Shown here piece after piece: positions 50,855-63,082 of a stretch of 64,000 nt of DNA. The position numbers were made by a program, and so were the translations under genes. Positions within the stretch are counted from its first letter, which is position 1. Each line of letters begins with the position of its first letter. The DNA lies in contig OV884058.1 in the NCBI GenBank assembly GCA_930367215.1, positions 215,864,208 through 215,928,207 on the forward strand, read 5' to 3'. The notes beneath the pieces were generated by a model. That model did not search any database. It saw only the letters and a program-made list of their open reading frames with translations, and was not told the origin of the DNA. The stretch is from Pollenia angustigena (taxonomy: Eukaryota > Arthropoda > Insecta > Diptera > Polleniidae).

Positions 50855-51482
50855 AGAGTTTCTACGCGGGAAAGAATTCGCGGGAATCCCGGGACACTTT
50901 TTTAAAATTAATCCCGGGAAAATTTTTCCGGGAATTTCAAATTAAATTTTTTGATATATCAATTTGTTAGCATCGTTAAAATCAAAAACGAGCAATAAAA
51001 ATATATTCTTTACTAAAATTACTACAAATCGAACCATTTTTCCTACGCCAATAAACTAACGGTCTTTTGTTAATTGCCGATGAAAGCTTCTTGAAGTAGA
51101 AAATGAAAATGTACACGATACACCATCACCAACACCAGATGATGAACCATCTACAAATTCTAAAAAAATTAATGTAAAAAATACAAAAGCCTGTAAATAT
51201 CTTAAAAAAAGAATTTAAACTCTATGAAGTCACGGGTAACAGGCTAACAAATTTATAATCTTTGTATAATGCGCTTCTTACTATAAAACCAACGTCTGTA
51301 GAAAGCGAGAGCACGTTTTCGGTAGCAGGTATTATACATTTCAACAAGGATTAGAAATAGAACTCTGATGAGCTTTTAAGTGCTTTAATAATACTTAAAA
51401 TTTTTGGCTTTAAATAAAATTAATTTGAACAATTTTCTATGAATAATAACTACTAAATATTAATAAGTTTTAACAATTCGTA
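50855..51482 (+). mobile_element. hAT-derived non-autonomous element, copy 3
   Basis: AGAGTTTCTACGCGGGAAAG starts it. The interior (ACACGATACACCATCACCAA, ACCAACGTCTGTAGAAAGCG) parallels copy 2 but is frameshifted. It lacks the 267-bp insertion of copy 2 and ends with the shared AATATTAATAAGTTTTWA-type block. Confidence 0.65.
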
Positions 51483-51669
51483 ACGTAACAGCACATAAGC
51501 TTTTCGTTGTGTTTAACCCTCCGGCTTACGCATGAAGACTCATTTGTAGGGTTAAAAAACTAAATTTGAACTATTGCTTCTCATTTAGTTTATATTTTTG
51601 GTTAAATATGAAGATAAGATTTCTAAAGTAAAAACCATATTGGGCATTGTGTTGGTGTTTTATCATTCT

Positions 51670-52035
51670 GTAAAATGTAAAACGGGTAAGTAAATCAATC
51701 ATAAGAATTTTGTCTTTCTAATTTGGATTTTTTCAAGCACGGGATAAAATCAGCTTTAAAATACTTGAATCAAGCGCTTTTTGAGATTGGTTCAATCTTA
51801 GTTTTACTTAAATCAATCTCATTTTCGGATTATTTTAAGAACGGATTCGAATTAAAACAATTTTGTAATTCTTGAATCAAGCGCATTTTGAGAATATGGA
51901 TAATTTAAGTATTTTGCGATTGAAAATTCGTACTTGAATCAATCTTTCTACACTTGATTCAAGAAAATCCGTACTCATCCTACCGCTTCGGATTGATTTG
52001 AGTGCGGATGGATTGATATTTCTTTTGTGTGCAGA
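51670..52035. repeat. Dispersed repeat with TTGATTCAAG words
   Basis: Multiple inverted CTTGAATCAA/TTGATTCAAG words and a GGATGGATTGATATTTCTTT end. A reversed relative lies at 61799-61965 (AAGAAAAATCAATCCATCC, GAAAGATTGATTCAAGTACG). Confidence 0.55.
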
Positions 52036-52614
52036 TGTGTGTCTGTTAGTAATGATATAAATGAGTGAATGAGTGTAACTGATATTGTATGGTTTTGCTT
52101 TTGCCCACTCACCATTTCTTAAAAACAAAAACAGTTGTTTATGGCATTGGATTGAGTATGTCAAATCTTTTTTTTTGTTTGCTTGCAAATATGTGTTGGT
52201 ACGATAAGTATTTCTTCAATACCTATCTGTGGTTATCTGTTGTATATTAACCCTACGGTCAATAACCGGGTACCCGGGTAACTTTTTCAACTTAAAAATG
52301 CTCCCAAATCTTTCACAATGAAGATGAGGCGATGAAACTCCAAGTCATCGCTATTTAGGACTTAAAAAACATTATAAAAGAAAAAAAATATATACATATA
52401 TATAGCCATATCTTTGTTTAAAACCGTTTAACATTCGACACCTGCGCGAGTCAATGGCCGGGTGCCGCTGTACCCCTGCAAGTTTTTTTTTTTTTTGTTT
52501 TTCCTTACAAATTACCACGGTTATTTTGAATTTGATCGATAAAACATATAAATTTGTTTTTTTAACAACTTTTTATTGTTCAAATGTTATATTTGTGGTT
52601 ATCGACTGGCGTTG

Positions 52615-52653
52615 CACAGTGACGCCCGTAGAGCAAACGAGGTTGCAAAAATC
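52615..52653 (+). promoter_or_regulatory. Left Transib end, RSS-like with 23-bp spacer
   Basis: CACAGTG (52615-52621), a 23-bp spacer, then GCAAAAATC (52645-52653). The arrangement equals a 23-RSS; recognition by the transposase is inferred from the family. Confidence 0.7.
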
Positions 52654-53533
52654 AAAATTTTCATGAGCGCCGAAGAAGTTTTGAATAAACCCATGTTATA
52701 GGAAACTTTTCAACGATTTCAAATATGCCACTCTTAATAATATCACATTTTTGGTTTAGAAGATATAACCGTTCAAAGTTAACCGACTTTCGGTTTTCAA
52801 AAAAACACACAATTTTTAGTCAATTTGTTACGATTTCAGGTGTAATATCACGAAAAATAGGTAACGAATCGCCTTATTTTTTGTTTGTATTGATTGATGT
52901 AATTATTAAATATATAATGATAAAAAAAAATTAACTGTTTGCTTTGTGTTTCTCCTGGTAAATCACTATTTAAAAACTATCCGTTTTTTCACTATTTTTC
53001 AACTTTGACGGAAAATAAAAAATATCTATATTTTTTTATATTGTTTCCATATTTGCAAAACCTGTTCTTTGAATATTTCTTTACATAATTCAAAAGGTTT
53101 TATCTGCCCGTACGTGCCCGTTTGGCTTCTGGAGGTAAAAAAGGTTAAAAAGACATGGTTGCAGAAATTGTATGGCGTCCATCCCTTATATGTTTTGACT
53201 GACAGTAGTTTGATCTAATAGTTTGAAAAAAACTACTCATTGACATTAGCACGTACGTACCTCACTTAAACAATACTTTGGCGTACAAATGGTCAAGAAC
53301 AACATTGACTTATGGTCCCTACAGGTAGGCACAAATCTTATTTGGACACGTGCATAATATCAAAATTGCATTATTCAGCCTAAATCCATATGTATGCAGG
53401 GAACAGGTAAATTTTTAGGCATGGTAGCATAAGCCTATATATTGCAAAATAAGCATAATACCTGGATTAATCTACGACTGAGAGTTGGCGCAACAATTAC
53501 TGAAGCCATTAAACAATTTAAGTACTGAAAACA

Positions 53534-55385
53534 TGGCGTTGAACAATTTAAAATTATTTGAACTGTTTACAAAGTCAACCACACCAAAGTTTTTCACGGA
53601 AGCTGCTTAAGAAGAACTTGATAGCTTATACGGAAATATTGAGGGAAGCGAAATTATAAAAAATACTTTTATCTGATATATGCAAATATTAAGGCAAAAT
53701 GGGTGAAATCTAATCGAACCATTCAGAACTCGAAATACGAGGACTGGCTTAATGAAGACACCATCCTGGATATATTGGCAGTAGATAAACCCACCACATC
53801 AACCAGAGGAGCAAAAGGAAGGCCAAAAAAGGTATTGAGGAGTGTTAAATTTTTACAAGAAAGAGGAAACTTGCCGATGCCACCAATGACTTGACCACGA
53901 AGCATTTATCGGACGCGCTGTCTATTAAATATACAAAGGATAGTGAAAGAGTGAGGCCGCAGATAGCCAAATCTGTTGCTGATGCAAGCCCACTGCGACT
54001 AAAAATGATTAAGGAAAGCATTCCCACGCCCACAAACGCACACATTAAAAAGTATGGTTCCGAAGAAGGGTTGGCCTTAATTATGGACTTAGAACTTTCC
54101 AAAGAGAATTATGAGAAACTACGGGCATCTTTAACGCGACACGGCGCTGACGTTTTACCCGGATACAAGCATGTTACGCAAGCCAAAATAAATTCACGAC
54201 CACTGCATACGGAGTTTACAGAAGTGTCTGCGAAAGCCAATCTGCAGGATCTCATGGACCATACAGCAAAACGATTGTTGGAGAGTCTTCCTGAAAATGA
54301 AGTGAAAATTCTTCCTGAGAAGTTGACATTGATCAGCAAATGGGGCTGCGATGGATTATCCGGGCAAAGCGTTTATAAGCAAAGGATATCTTCCGTTGAC
54401 GCTACAATATCGAACGGAAATATGTTAATGGCATCTGTTGTTCCTTTGCGGCTAAAATCTGATGTTTCCCTACACTGGAAAAATCCACGTCCGTCATCAG
54501 TGCATTATTGCCGACCAATAATGTTTCAGTTTGCAAGGGAATCGGCAGAACTCATAAGGACCACGGTGAAGGACATTGAAGAACAAATAAGCAAGATTAA
54601 GCCTACAAAGCTGCAAATTGGAGAAGGAAAATATATTGAATGCAAGTACGAGTTCCACCTGACCATGGTTGACGGAAAAGTCGTAAACGAACTGACAGGA
54701 ACAACCTCAACAATGTCATGCCCGATTTGCAAAAAGAGTCAGAAGAACTTTGGTAATTTAAACGATTCTACAAATGAGGAGAATTACGAATATGGAATGT
54801 CACCATTGCACGCAAGGATAGGGTCTATGGAATTCTTGCTAAAACTGGCGTATACCCTACCACAAGAGGTGGAAAACTTCGATGAAAATACATCAATAAA
54901 GGATAAGGAAAAGATCAGAAGGAAGCAAATACAGGATGCTTTTTTTAAACAAGTTGGACTAAAAGTAGACTGTCCCAAGCACGGATACGGTAACTCAAAC
55001 GATGGAAACACTTCTAGGAGATTTTTTGAAAATGATGAGGCAGTAACTAGAATCACTGGAATTGACAATCAAATCGTGGAAAGATTGGGAACGATCTTGG
55101 ATGTTTTAAACTGCAAAGAAAATGTAAATTCTACAAAATATGGAGAATATGCGTCGAAAACTGCATCTCTTTTAGCAGAAATGTATCCACAGAAGAACTT
55201 GACCCCGACCGTCCATAAAATATTGGCGCATGGCAAAGATATAATTGAGTACCAGTCTTTGCCAATTGGAGAGCTTTCTGAAGAAGCACAGGAGTCTCCT
55301 AACAAATTTTATAAAAAAAAATATAGATTGCAGAACACATTCAAGGCAAAATGAGGACCTCTTCAACATGTTGGCAGCATCTTCC
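53534..55385 (+). pseudogene. Transib (RAG1-core-like) transposase, nearly complete
   Basis: The main frame (53891-55354, 487 codons) has the Transib/RAG1 core order: SKWGCDGLSGQS with candidate catalytic Asp154, NPRPSSVHYCRPI, HLTMVDGKVVNELTG with candidate Asp261, the CPIC zinc pair, PLHARIGSMEFLLK, YGNSNDGNTSRRFFE, TVHKILAHG, and ELSEEAQESPNK holding the third acidic residue (464-468). Upstream, ATG 53534 opens MALNNLKLFELFTK, with a stop at 53608, another at about 53675 and a frame change near 53866. At about 55340 the frame shifts, and RQNEDLFNMLAASSE continues in another frame. Four lesions make it inactive as it stands, although the catalytic part is open. Confidence 0.85.
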
Positions 55386-55647
55386 GAATTATTTTTTTTT
55401 TAATTTGTTGGGTAATAATTTAAAACATAAAGACCTAAAGAAAAAAATAAAAACAATCTAAAAATGTAAAAATAATTTTTTTTAGTTACCATAAAATTGA
55501 TTTTTCTACTAATTTTAACTTTGATAACCCATAAGTAGGCCCATACAAAGCGTAGCACCCTTTCCAAACGCTCATTTCATAGGCTGAACAGTTATCTATC
55601 ATATGCTGTTTAAAATGTTCAATTATCTTATTCGGTTCAAAAGATAT

Positions 55648-55685
55648 GATTTTTGCAACGAAAAAACACAAATGGCGCCACTGTG
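55648..55685 (-). promoter_or_regulatory. Right Transib end, RSS-like with 22-bp spacer
   Basis: Read inward on the minus strand: CACAGTG, a 22-bp spacer, then GCAAAAATC. The one-base difference from the left end may be a decay indel. Confidence 0.7.
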
Positions 55686-55690
55686 CGTTG

Positions 55691-56505
55691 ACAGCATTTA
55701 ATTTTAATGTTCCGCTAAATCAAGAGTGGTAAAAAAATTATCTATTGTGATGGTGCGCCAACTGTCATGGAAAGGACCTGTTAGATCCTTAATCATTCTT
55801 TTTTCTTGTCGTATCTCAGGACCCATTGGTGATTTCCCGGTATATAGTTGGCCATCGACCGGTTAGGAGTTTTTTGTATCACAAATACACAAAACTTTAA
55901 TCTCTAATTAGGCTGTTTCACATTCGCATTCACAGGATGTTTACATCGTCAAATCGAAGGAAACGTCGCAGTGACAAGAATCTGGTAATGGTCATTGTTA
56001 CTCGACATAGAGAATAAGATGTGATGGCACATAAATATTTCGTATTATCATTACATGAATGATTTGCACCTTTCATTATTTAAATGTCAGTAAAGGCATA
56101 TATTTCATTTACTGTTACATATTTCCAATTAAGTCGTGGTTTTGTTGGGTTAGTTCCAATATAGACTGCATATGTGGCATCTGCTTTTTTGTTTGTCTGA
56201 CGCACTATTATGTCCACCATATTTACTTTCAAGTTTGAGCTTTTGAAAGCCATTCCGTTGAACGTGCAGGCCCACAACGTTGCCGTAGAATATTAAGACT
56301 TTTAGTTTTTATGGGATAACAAATTGTGCTTTTGCCACACGGCAAAATATTTACTTGGTCATAATTTTCAACTGAAGACTCATCGTAAATATCAGCATTA
56401 GACAGATTATATTTCCAGCATATGGTGTTTCACCGTCTACTCTTTCAGACAACTGTTCATCATCTGCGATATCGTCAAAAATAGATCAGTTATACTTACC
56501 TTTGT
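55691..56505 (-). pseudogene. piggyBac transposase remnant
   Basis: On the minus strand, an acidic start (DDIADDEQLSE near 56480) is followed in shifted frames by DIIVRQTNKKADATYAVYIG and LNWKYVTVNEIYAFTDI (56277-56080), FLSLRRFLRFDDVN near 55950, and LTGPFHDSWRTITIDNFFTT just before the Transib junction. These fit, in order, the N-terminal and catalytic segments of piggyBac transposases (..E..AFIG, F..LRFDD, .T.DNFFTS). Stops and shifts are frequent and the C-terminal half is missing, so it is dead. Confidence 0.7.
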
Positions 56506-57042
56506 TTCATCTGATAAATGTTTGGCTTTATGATAGAAACTTCACTTTAGGCGACGTTTTTAACTTATTTTAAATTAAAACTCCACAAGCACTATAAAAT
56601 GTTGTGCTGAAACTCTCTCAATTATTTCTCTATTATACCTACAAGGGTAGTAGCGATACTTCTATAAGCCGATCTACATGCATATGTATGAGCAACAAGC
56701 AAATGCTTTAAGTATTTAAAAGCTATAAAAATTTTAACAAAGCACCGTAATCAAAGTAGAACAAAAAAATTGCTATGTGTTTACTTTAGCAACTTCTTTT
56801 GATAGCTACAAATGGCTTTGAGACGACAAAGTGAAGCGTAGCGATTTAAAACAAAAATCTACATAATTTGATTATTTTTATACACGGAAAATAATTATTG
56901 ACTTATTTTGCAACACTATCAATATGTGATTGGACGAAAAACAATATTTTCTAATGCAAAAGTGCAAAAATCTGCAAAGGGGTACCGGGGTACCCGGTTA
57001 TTGACTAACGTATATTTTGTTGGTTATTGACCGTAGGGTTAA

Positions 57043-58404
57043 AATATTGTTGGCGGCTGATGAAAATAAGAGTTTATAAAAATTTGTATACGGTCCCAAC
57101 CAGGGGTGTCAGTATGTTTTGGTAAGAATTCAGCATACTTTCAAAAACAAATCGAAAATTAAATTTAAAAAATTCGGTTATTTAAATTACTATTTTAAAC
57201 ACAACAAAGCATATTTTTAATGACCAAAATAGCAAAGCAAAACAATTAACCATTACCAAATGCTTTAAAAAAAAATCGATAAAAATAAGCCTATTATAAA
57301 TAAAATTTAGTTAATTAAAAAAAACATATGAATATTTTGTTCTTAAGGGTAAATTGAAGCGACCGTAAATAGCTGTTATCCATAAAATTTTAGCTTAAAA
57401 ACTCTCCACATTAAAGTCAACGGAGACCTATACTGTCATATACCAATAGGTTCGTCCTAAAGTTCTCTTTAAGAACCTATGGCTGAAAGAAAAATGCTTC
57501 GTATATTTAATGAATCATTTTCATAAAAAAAATTTCCTTGGGTAAATGAAAATTTTCATTGTCTAAATGAAATTTCATAGTTATAATGAAGTATTTCCGT
57601 TAAAATCGCTTCATTAGATTTCGTAATTACGTTAAAAATTTTCATTGGATATATGAAAACTTAAGTTTGTCCAAGTTAAACAAAAAATTTGAATTGGGAA
57701 CATAAAAAAACAATATACAAACATAACTATATTCATAAATTAATACAAAATTATAGTTTCCTAGAATAGAAAATATGTTTTTTTTTATAATATGGGGAGC
57801 TTTGGGCCCCACTCGGCACGGCTAGGCACCGTCGGATTGACCTGAAAAATTAGATCATGATTTCTTACACCAAACCTCATATTTTGAGCAACGCAAACAC
57901 TTAAATTAAAAAAAAAAAAAAAAAAATTGCGACCAGTCTACTGTATATTTTTTTAAATGTTTTTGTTGGGTAAGACACACAATACAAACACTGCATATAT
58001 GGAATAAATATAACCATTTTTTCCTTAAGTAAGCGCTGCATTAATAACAGTTGTCTCTTTGCAGTGTAACAAGTTACCCAAAATTAATAATTTATATGAA
58101 ACAAACCAAAAATTACCGTGTTGTAAGTGTTTATCCAAAAATAGGCACTTCGATAATTTAGAGGCAAAAGTCGTCAAAATGAATATTAATCGATTAATGT
58201 GGCAAGCTTGATCAAAAACAATGTAGGTACATGTGTTCAGTTCTTTCAGAATTTTTTTTTCAATAATTTTTGTCTACATGGCACTTGAACGAAGACCCTT
58301 TTATGCATCAAAGAATTTTTTACAGAAATAAAATACATATCCGTTTCCACATGCAAGTACAAGTTCGAAAAACTCAATACACTTACCCCTTTTCACTAAC
58401 ACTC
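57043..58404. other. AT-rich DNA, no gene
   Basis: Several ATGAAAATTTTCATT palindromes at 57535-57660 recall the MITE at 17104. A poly(A) run lies at 57908-57925. Nothing else was recognised. Confidence 0.4.
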
Positions 58405-58712
58405 ACACGTATCGAATGAAAACTCGATAAATATAATGTCGAGTTACTCGATATCGAATGCTATTATTTCAAATTCTATACATTGCATTCGATATCGAGT
58501 TTCATGATACCAAAATAAATAATTTCGATAAATTTTGCTCGATATTTATTTATTTTATTTATTTATTTATTTATTTGTTGTCCCATACACAAGACTTAAA
58601 GTCTAATATTACAGTATAGGACTGAGTATATGTTATACAATATAACGAGAAATAATTAAAAAAAAAATTTTTAAATTTTCTTAAACATAAATTACAATAA
58701 TAATAAAAAGAA

Positions 58713-58717
<5 letters not shown>

Positions 58718-58766
<49 letters not shown>
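58718..58766. repeat. (TA)n microsatellite
   Basis: About 24 TA units without interruption. The small isoleucine/tyrosine frame across it is an artefact. Confidence 0.9.
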
Positions 58767-58769
<3 letters not shown>

Positions 58770-58892
58770 AATAAGGAATATAATAAAACAGAATAAAGAA
58801 AATAATAAAAAAGAATAAAGAAAAAATATATTTAAAAACATTCATATATTTATCCACATGTGAAACAATATGCAAAAAGAAAACAAAATTAA

Positions 58893-61525
58893 TTATGAAC
58901 CTCGAGTAGAAAAATGCAAAATTATGTCTTTTTTAAACAATTGTGCGTTACTAATCAATTGAGAGCTATGAGGAATTAAGTTCCAAAGACGGGTTGCATA
59001 GATAAAGAATTGCCATTCAGACATAAGGCTGTGGTGACGAAATAATATTAATCTTCGGCCTCTGGTTGATCCTGAGAAAACCAATCGTTCATAAAGATGT
59101 TCGGGTTGATGAGTGTATATAACCTTATGCAAAAAGATAAGAACTCTAGTTTTTATTAAGTCATCAAAACAAATGCCATATAACCGTTTCACAAAAGCTG
59201 CAGTGCTGCCATATCGTTTTAGACCAAACACATACCGTATAATGTTTTAGTAAGTTTTTTCTTACTATGATCATCACAATTTCCAAAAAGTTCACATCCA
59301 TACAATAATATGGGTATGAAATACGTTTTAGCTAGAAGTGCTCTTATATTAATGGGTATACAGTATTGAGATTGCCAAAGCGTTCTCAGCATAGAAAAGG
59401 TACGCCCACAGGCATAATTTATATGGTCAGACCATGTGAGGGAACTGTTAAAATATATTCCAAGGTTTTTTGCAGAGTTAACAATTTCTATTGGTTGATT
59501 ATTGATTTCTATAATTGGTGTTAGTTGTATTTTCGATATTCGCTTTTGAATGATGATACATTTGGATTTTTTTGGATTTATACCCAGCCCGTTAGCTGTA
59601 GCCCACAAGTAAACACGATGCAATTCCTGATTAAGGGTAATGACACATTGATCAATATTATCAACATTGCAACTTATATAAAGCTGGACATCATCAGCAT
59701 ACATTCTAACCTTACATTGTTCCACAGTAAGCGGTAGATCGTTAGAGTACAATGAAAACAAAAGTGGGCCTATAATCGATCCCTGAGGAACGCCTCTAAT
59801 CACTGGTAAGCAGTTAGATTGCTTATTATTTGTTTCAACATACTGGCATCTATTCGTTAGATAGGACGCTATAAGACGTGTGGCATTTAAAGAAAATTTA
59901 AACATATTTTTCAATTTATAACATAAAATATCAGGCTCCACAGTATCAAATGCTTTGGAATGATCCAAAAGAACTAAAAAAGAAATCTTTTTAGTATCCA
60001 CCTGTTTTCTGATATCCTCCGCAACATCTACAAGGGCCGTAATGCAACTGTGCTTTCTACGAAAGCCAGATTGCCTTTCATTTAGTAGTCTATTGTTATC
60101 CAAAAATAATGTTACTTGATTATGGATAATACGTTCAAATGCCTTCGAGAGAAACGGCAAAATTGCTATCGGTCTGTAATCAGATGTTGTCTTAAGTATA
60201 GGTATGATTTTAGTCTTTTTCCATTTAGCAGGATAATAACTAGATGTTAAAATCCTGTTAAATATAAAGGTAATATGTGATAGTAGTTGTGGTAATAACA
60301 TACGGAAGAATTTAGGGTGTATTCCATCTGAGCCAACGGCATTAGACTTTATTGATAAGCAACTAGACAAAACATCGTTTTGAGTTATGCCACTGAAGGA
60401 AAATCTTCCATTTTCAGAATCATCGAGAATCTGATAGTAAGTACGATCTGGATCTACCATTGGAACTTCAACAAATTTTTCATTTAGTGTATCTACGTCT
60501 ATTTTACAGGGTTCTTGACTCTTAACCTTACCGACACCGATTTCGCGAATGGTATTCCAATTTTGTTTTGAACCTATTGCTGAGGAAAATTTCGAGGCAT
60601 AGAAATCAGATTTTGCTTTTTTAATTAACCTGCTAGTCAGCCTTCGTGCAATTTTGAACTCATTGAGCAGTTGCGAAGTTTTAAAACGCTTCCATCGACC
60701 GTATGCAAAATCTCGACGAGCAATTGAATCTCTTATGGAGGTGGAAAACCAAGGTTTTTTTCTCTTACTAATAATTCTCGTTTTGAGTGGTACAGCAATA
60801 TTAAAAAGATTAACTATGTTTTCTTCTAAAAAAAGCAGCTGATCATCTACAGAGATCAAGTAATATAAAAGGTTCCAATCAATCTTAAAAAATTCCTCCT
60901 CTAGAATTACATAATTAATGTTTTTGAAATCACGAAAACTTACTGCTTGTTCTTGCACGTGTAATTGAAAATCATACGACATGAATATAAGGTCATGTTT
61001 AGAAAAACAGGACGCACTGAGTTGGTCATAAATATGTGTTTTTGATTTATCATCGACGAAAAACAAATCCAGTAGTGTACTATTTGTTGTAGTAAAATGT
61101 GTAGCTAAACTTAAGTTTGGAGAAAAAAGCCCAAGAGAAATCATTGCATTGGTTAAATGAGAATCAACCAAGATATTGGAGTTGAAATCTCCTGCAATTA
61201 TGACATCATCGTAACAGGGTGTTAAAATTTCAAGGTTTTTAAAAAAACGTTTCATACATATACTACTATTTGGCCTATATACGCAGCCAACAAGTAATTT
61301 CCGTCCCGCACTTTTTATTTGAAGAAATAAATACTCTTCTAAATTTCGACCAAGAAGTTCCTCATTTGGGTCATATACAACCTCATCAGATTCATCTTCA
61401 CATTTGATATCGTGTGCGTATGTGGGGCATTTCATGTCAAGTGAACCAATTTTTAAATCGATGTATCCGATTGAATAGTATCTGAGTTCGACATTTTGGC
61501 CATACAGGTGTTTTTTCTCATCCAC
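58893..61525 (-). pseudogene. LINE ORF2: partial endonuclease plus reverse transcriptase, one frameshift
   Basis: The 768-codon frame (61525-59219) starts inside the APE endonuclease: GCVYRPNSS, VIIAGDFNSNIL and SKHDLIFMSYDF are its later catalytic blocks. The reverse transcriptase follows, with DYRPIAILPFLSKAFERI, RQSGFRRKHSCITALVD, FLVLLDHSKAFDTV, RGVPQGSIIGPLLFSLY and RMYADDVQLY, all catalytic Asp present. A frameshift near 59225 moves the C-terminal segment (YGSTAAFVKRLYGICFDDLI, ATRLWNLIPHSS) to a 112-codon frame ending at 58893. ORF1 is absent. It is a Jockey/LOA-group type; the exact clade is not resolved. Confidence 0.82.
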
Positions 61526-61540
61526 GTTACTTATTACCTA

Positions 61541-62187
61541 TTGGTGTTAGCAAAATTTGTCCCAAGTCAATCAATCAATTTGATCAATCTTTGGAAATTT
61601 TTTTTTTGTTTTTTTTTTTAAATTTTAAAATTTTTTTTTTTTATTTTTTCTTAACGGGAATGTTTTTTTTAGCTTAAAAGAAAGCTTATATCTTTTCCTT
61701 TAAGGTAGTTTGTTAGTTTGTAGTTTGTTCATAAAATTATATCATGTACAGCCAATATGACACAACAGAACACTTTGTAAATTACCTACTGACTTACACT
61801 CAAAAGAAAAATCAATCCATCCGTACTAAAATAAATACGAAGCGGTATTAATAGTACGGTGAGTGCGAATTTTCTTGAATTAAGTACAGAAAGATTGATT
61901 CAAGTACGATTTGCAATATTCAATCCCGAATTTGTAGCAGGCTCAAGGACTGACTATATTATACAAATAGAAAAACTTCAACTTGAATACAGCTCTGCTA
62001 TAAAAACGAATTTTTAAATTTTTTCCAAATTATGCCATTCCTTAGAAACTACTCTTAAATTTATTCTATTCTATTGTTTTTCTTTCTTTTTTTTCAACAT
62101 ATTCTATATAAAGCAAATGTTCTTTTAATTGATTTACAATTATGGTGTCATTTGTAAACACATTATACTTACATCCACATACAGATG
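61541..62187. other. T-rich DNA and dispersed repeat, no gene
   Basis: T runs lie at 61590-61650. The TTGATTCAAGTACG repeat, reversed relative to 51670, lies at 61799-61965. Confidence 0.45.
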
Positions 62188-62189
62188 TA

Positions 62190-63012
62190 CCCAACAAACA
62201 CGAAGTCAAACCTTTGATGTGAAATGACTTTATCATTTGGCATCAAACACAATTCTCAAAGGTTTTTCAATTGTTTGATTTAACATTGAAATTCAAATTG
62301 ATAATGATTTGAAAATAAACATTTGATATCAAATGTGTTATCAATTTGATTTCAAATGTTTGTCAAATGTTAAATTCAAATCAAAAATAAACTTGGCAAT
62401 ACTAAAGCGAAAAATAAATGTAATCATTAAAAATGGCGATTAAAGTTACATTCTTTACTTTGTGGTTACATGTGTTTTACTATTAAAAATAAATTTTTAT
62501 AATAAAGTGAACAGCTTATTTCTTGTGAAAAATAAAAATTATTTGTGAGTAATAGCAATGATTAAAAAACGAAAAAAAGGAAAATTAAACGGGAAAGTGA
62601 AGAAAGTTTGTTGAACGATCGCGGTACTACAATCCTCAAAATAAAAGGGAGCCAAGTAGTTTGTCTTTCCAAGAATCAGAGGACGGAAAGAACACTATTT
62701 CATCTTTTAACTATGGTGCCGAATGTTTATCTCACAGTTTATTTAAATAAATTATAAATTTAAATTAAAAAAATAATAAAATATTTTTATTTATATTCCA
62801 CATTGTATTATAATCCACATTTGAAAAAGATTTGAGAATTACGTTTGAAAGCAAGTTGAAAATAAAGGCATTTGTCAATTTGAAAATAATTTCCCCTTTT
62901 TGTTGAGAACGCTATGATTTTCAAATGATTATCCAATCATTATCAAACGTTTGAGCAAACGTTTGATATCAAATCATTTGCAATTTGAAATCAAACCTCC
63001 GTGTTTGTTGGG
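62190..63012. mobile_element. 823-bp TA-flanked MITE, CCCAACAAACACG ends
   Basis: CCCAACAAACACGAAGTC and the reversed right end CCCAACAAACACGGAGGT are inverted, flanked by TA (62188-62189 and 63013-63014). The subterminal thirds are packed with CAAATG, CATTTGA and TTGATATCAAA palindromes. Confidence 0.75.
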
Positions 63013-63082
63013 TATGCATGTAAATATGTTTGTATGTATGGATGTAGCTGAATATATTCAAATAAATATTTTATTTTTGCAG

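Larger units (their letters stand above)
52615..55685 (+). mobile_element. Transib transposon, 3071 bp, RSS-like termini, CGTTG duplication
   Basis: CGTTG stands at 52610-52614 and 55686-55690. The termini are CACAGTGACGCC and, reversed, CACAGTGGCGCC, i.e. exactly the V(D)J heptamer CACAGTG. GCAAAAATC, similar to the nonamer ACAAAAACC, follows after 23 bp at the left and 22 bp at the right. Transib elements are known relatives of RAG1 with heptamer-like ends. The encoded transposase is largely open. Confidence 0.9.
52251..57038 (-). mobile_element. piggyBac element, TTAA-flanked, hosting a Transib
   Basis: TTAA at 52247-52250 and 57039-57042 flanks the inverted ends CCCTACGGTCAATAACC. An inner repeat is present at both sides: GTCAATGGCCGGGTGCC at about 52452 and, reversed, GTCAATAACCGGGTACCCC near 57006. 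So the element has piggyBac-style terminal plus internal repeats. Without the Transib and its duplicated CGTTG it is about 1.7 kb, shorter than an autonomous piggyBac. Confidence 0.85.
58546..61540 (-). mobile_element. About 3-kb LINE, minus orientation, (AATA)n tail
   Basis: The 3' tail appears on the + strand as (TTTA)n at 58546-58577. ORF2 fills 58893-61525. The LINE interrupts a copy of the MITE seen at 1855, which stops at GCTCGATAT. A TA microsatellite (about 58718-58766) lies in its 3' untranslated region. The 5' side ends in T-rich DNA at 61590-61650. The N-terminal part of the endonuclease is not found, so it is 5' truncated. Confidence 0.8.

Noticed and set aside
53845..55369. Minus-strand frames opposite the Transib transposase
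   Set aside because: They are shadows of the + strand coding sequence and lack motifs.
55486..55671. Minus 61-codon frame beside the piggyBac remnant
   Set aside because: It lies within the Transib 3' end, not in piggyBac, and ends at the Transib terminus.
58681..58875. 64-codon frame rich in Ile and Tyr
   Set aside because: It is a translation of the TA microsatellite.
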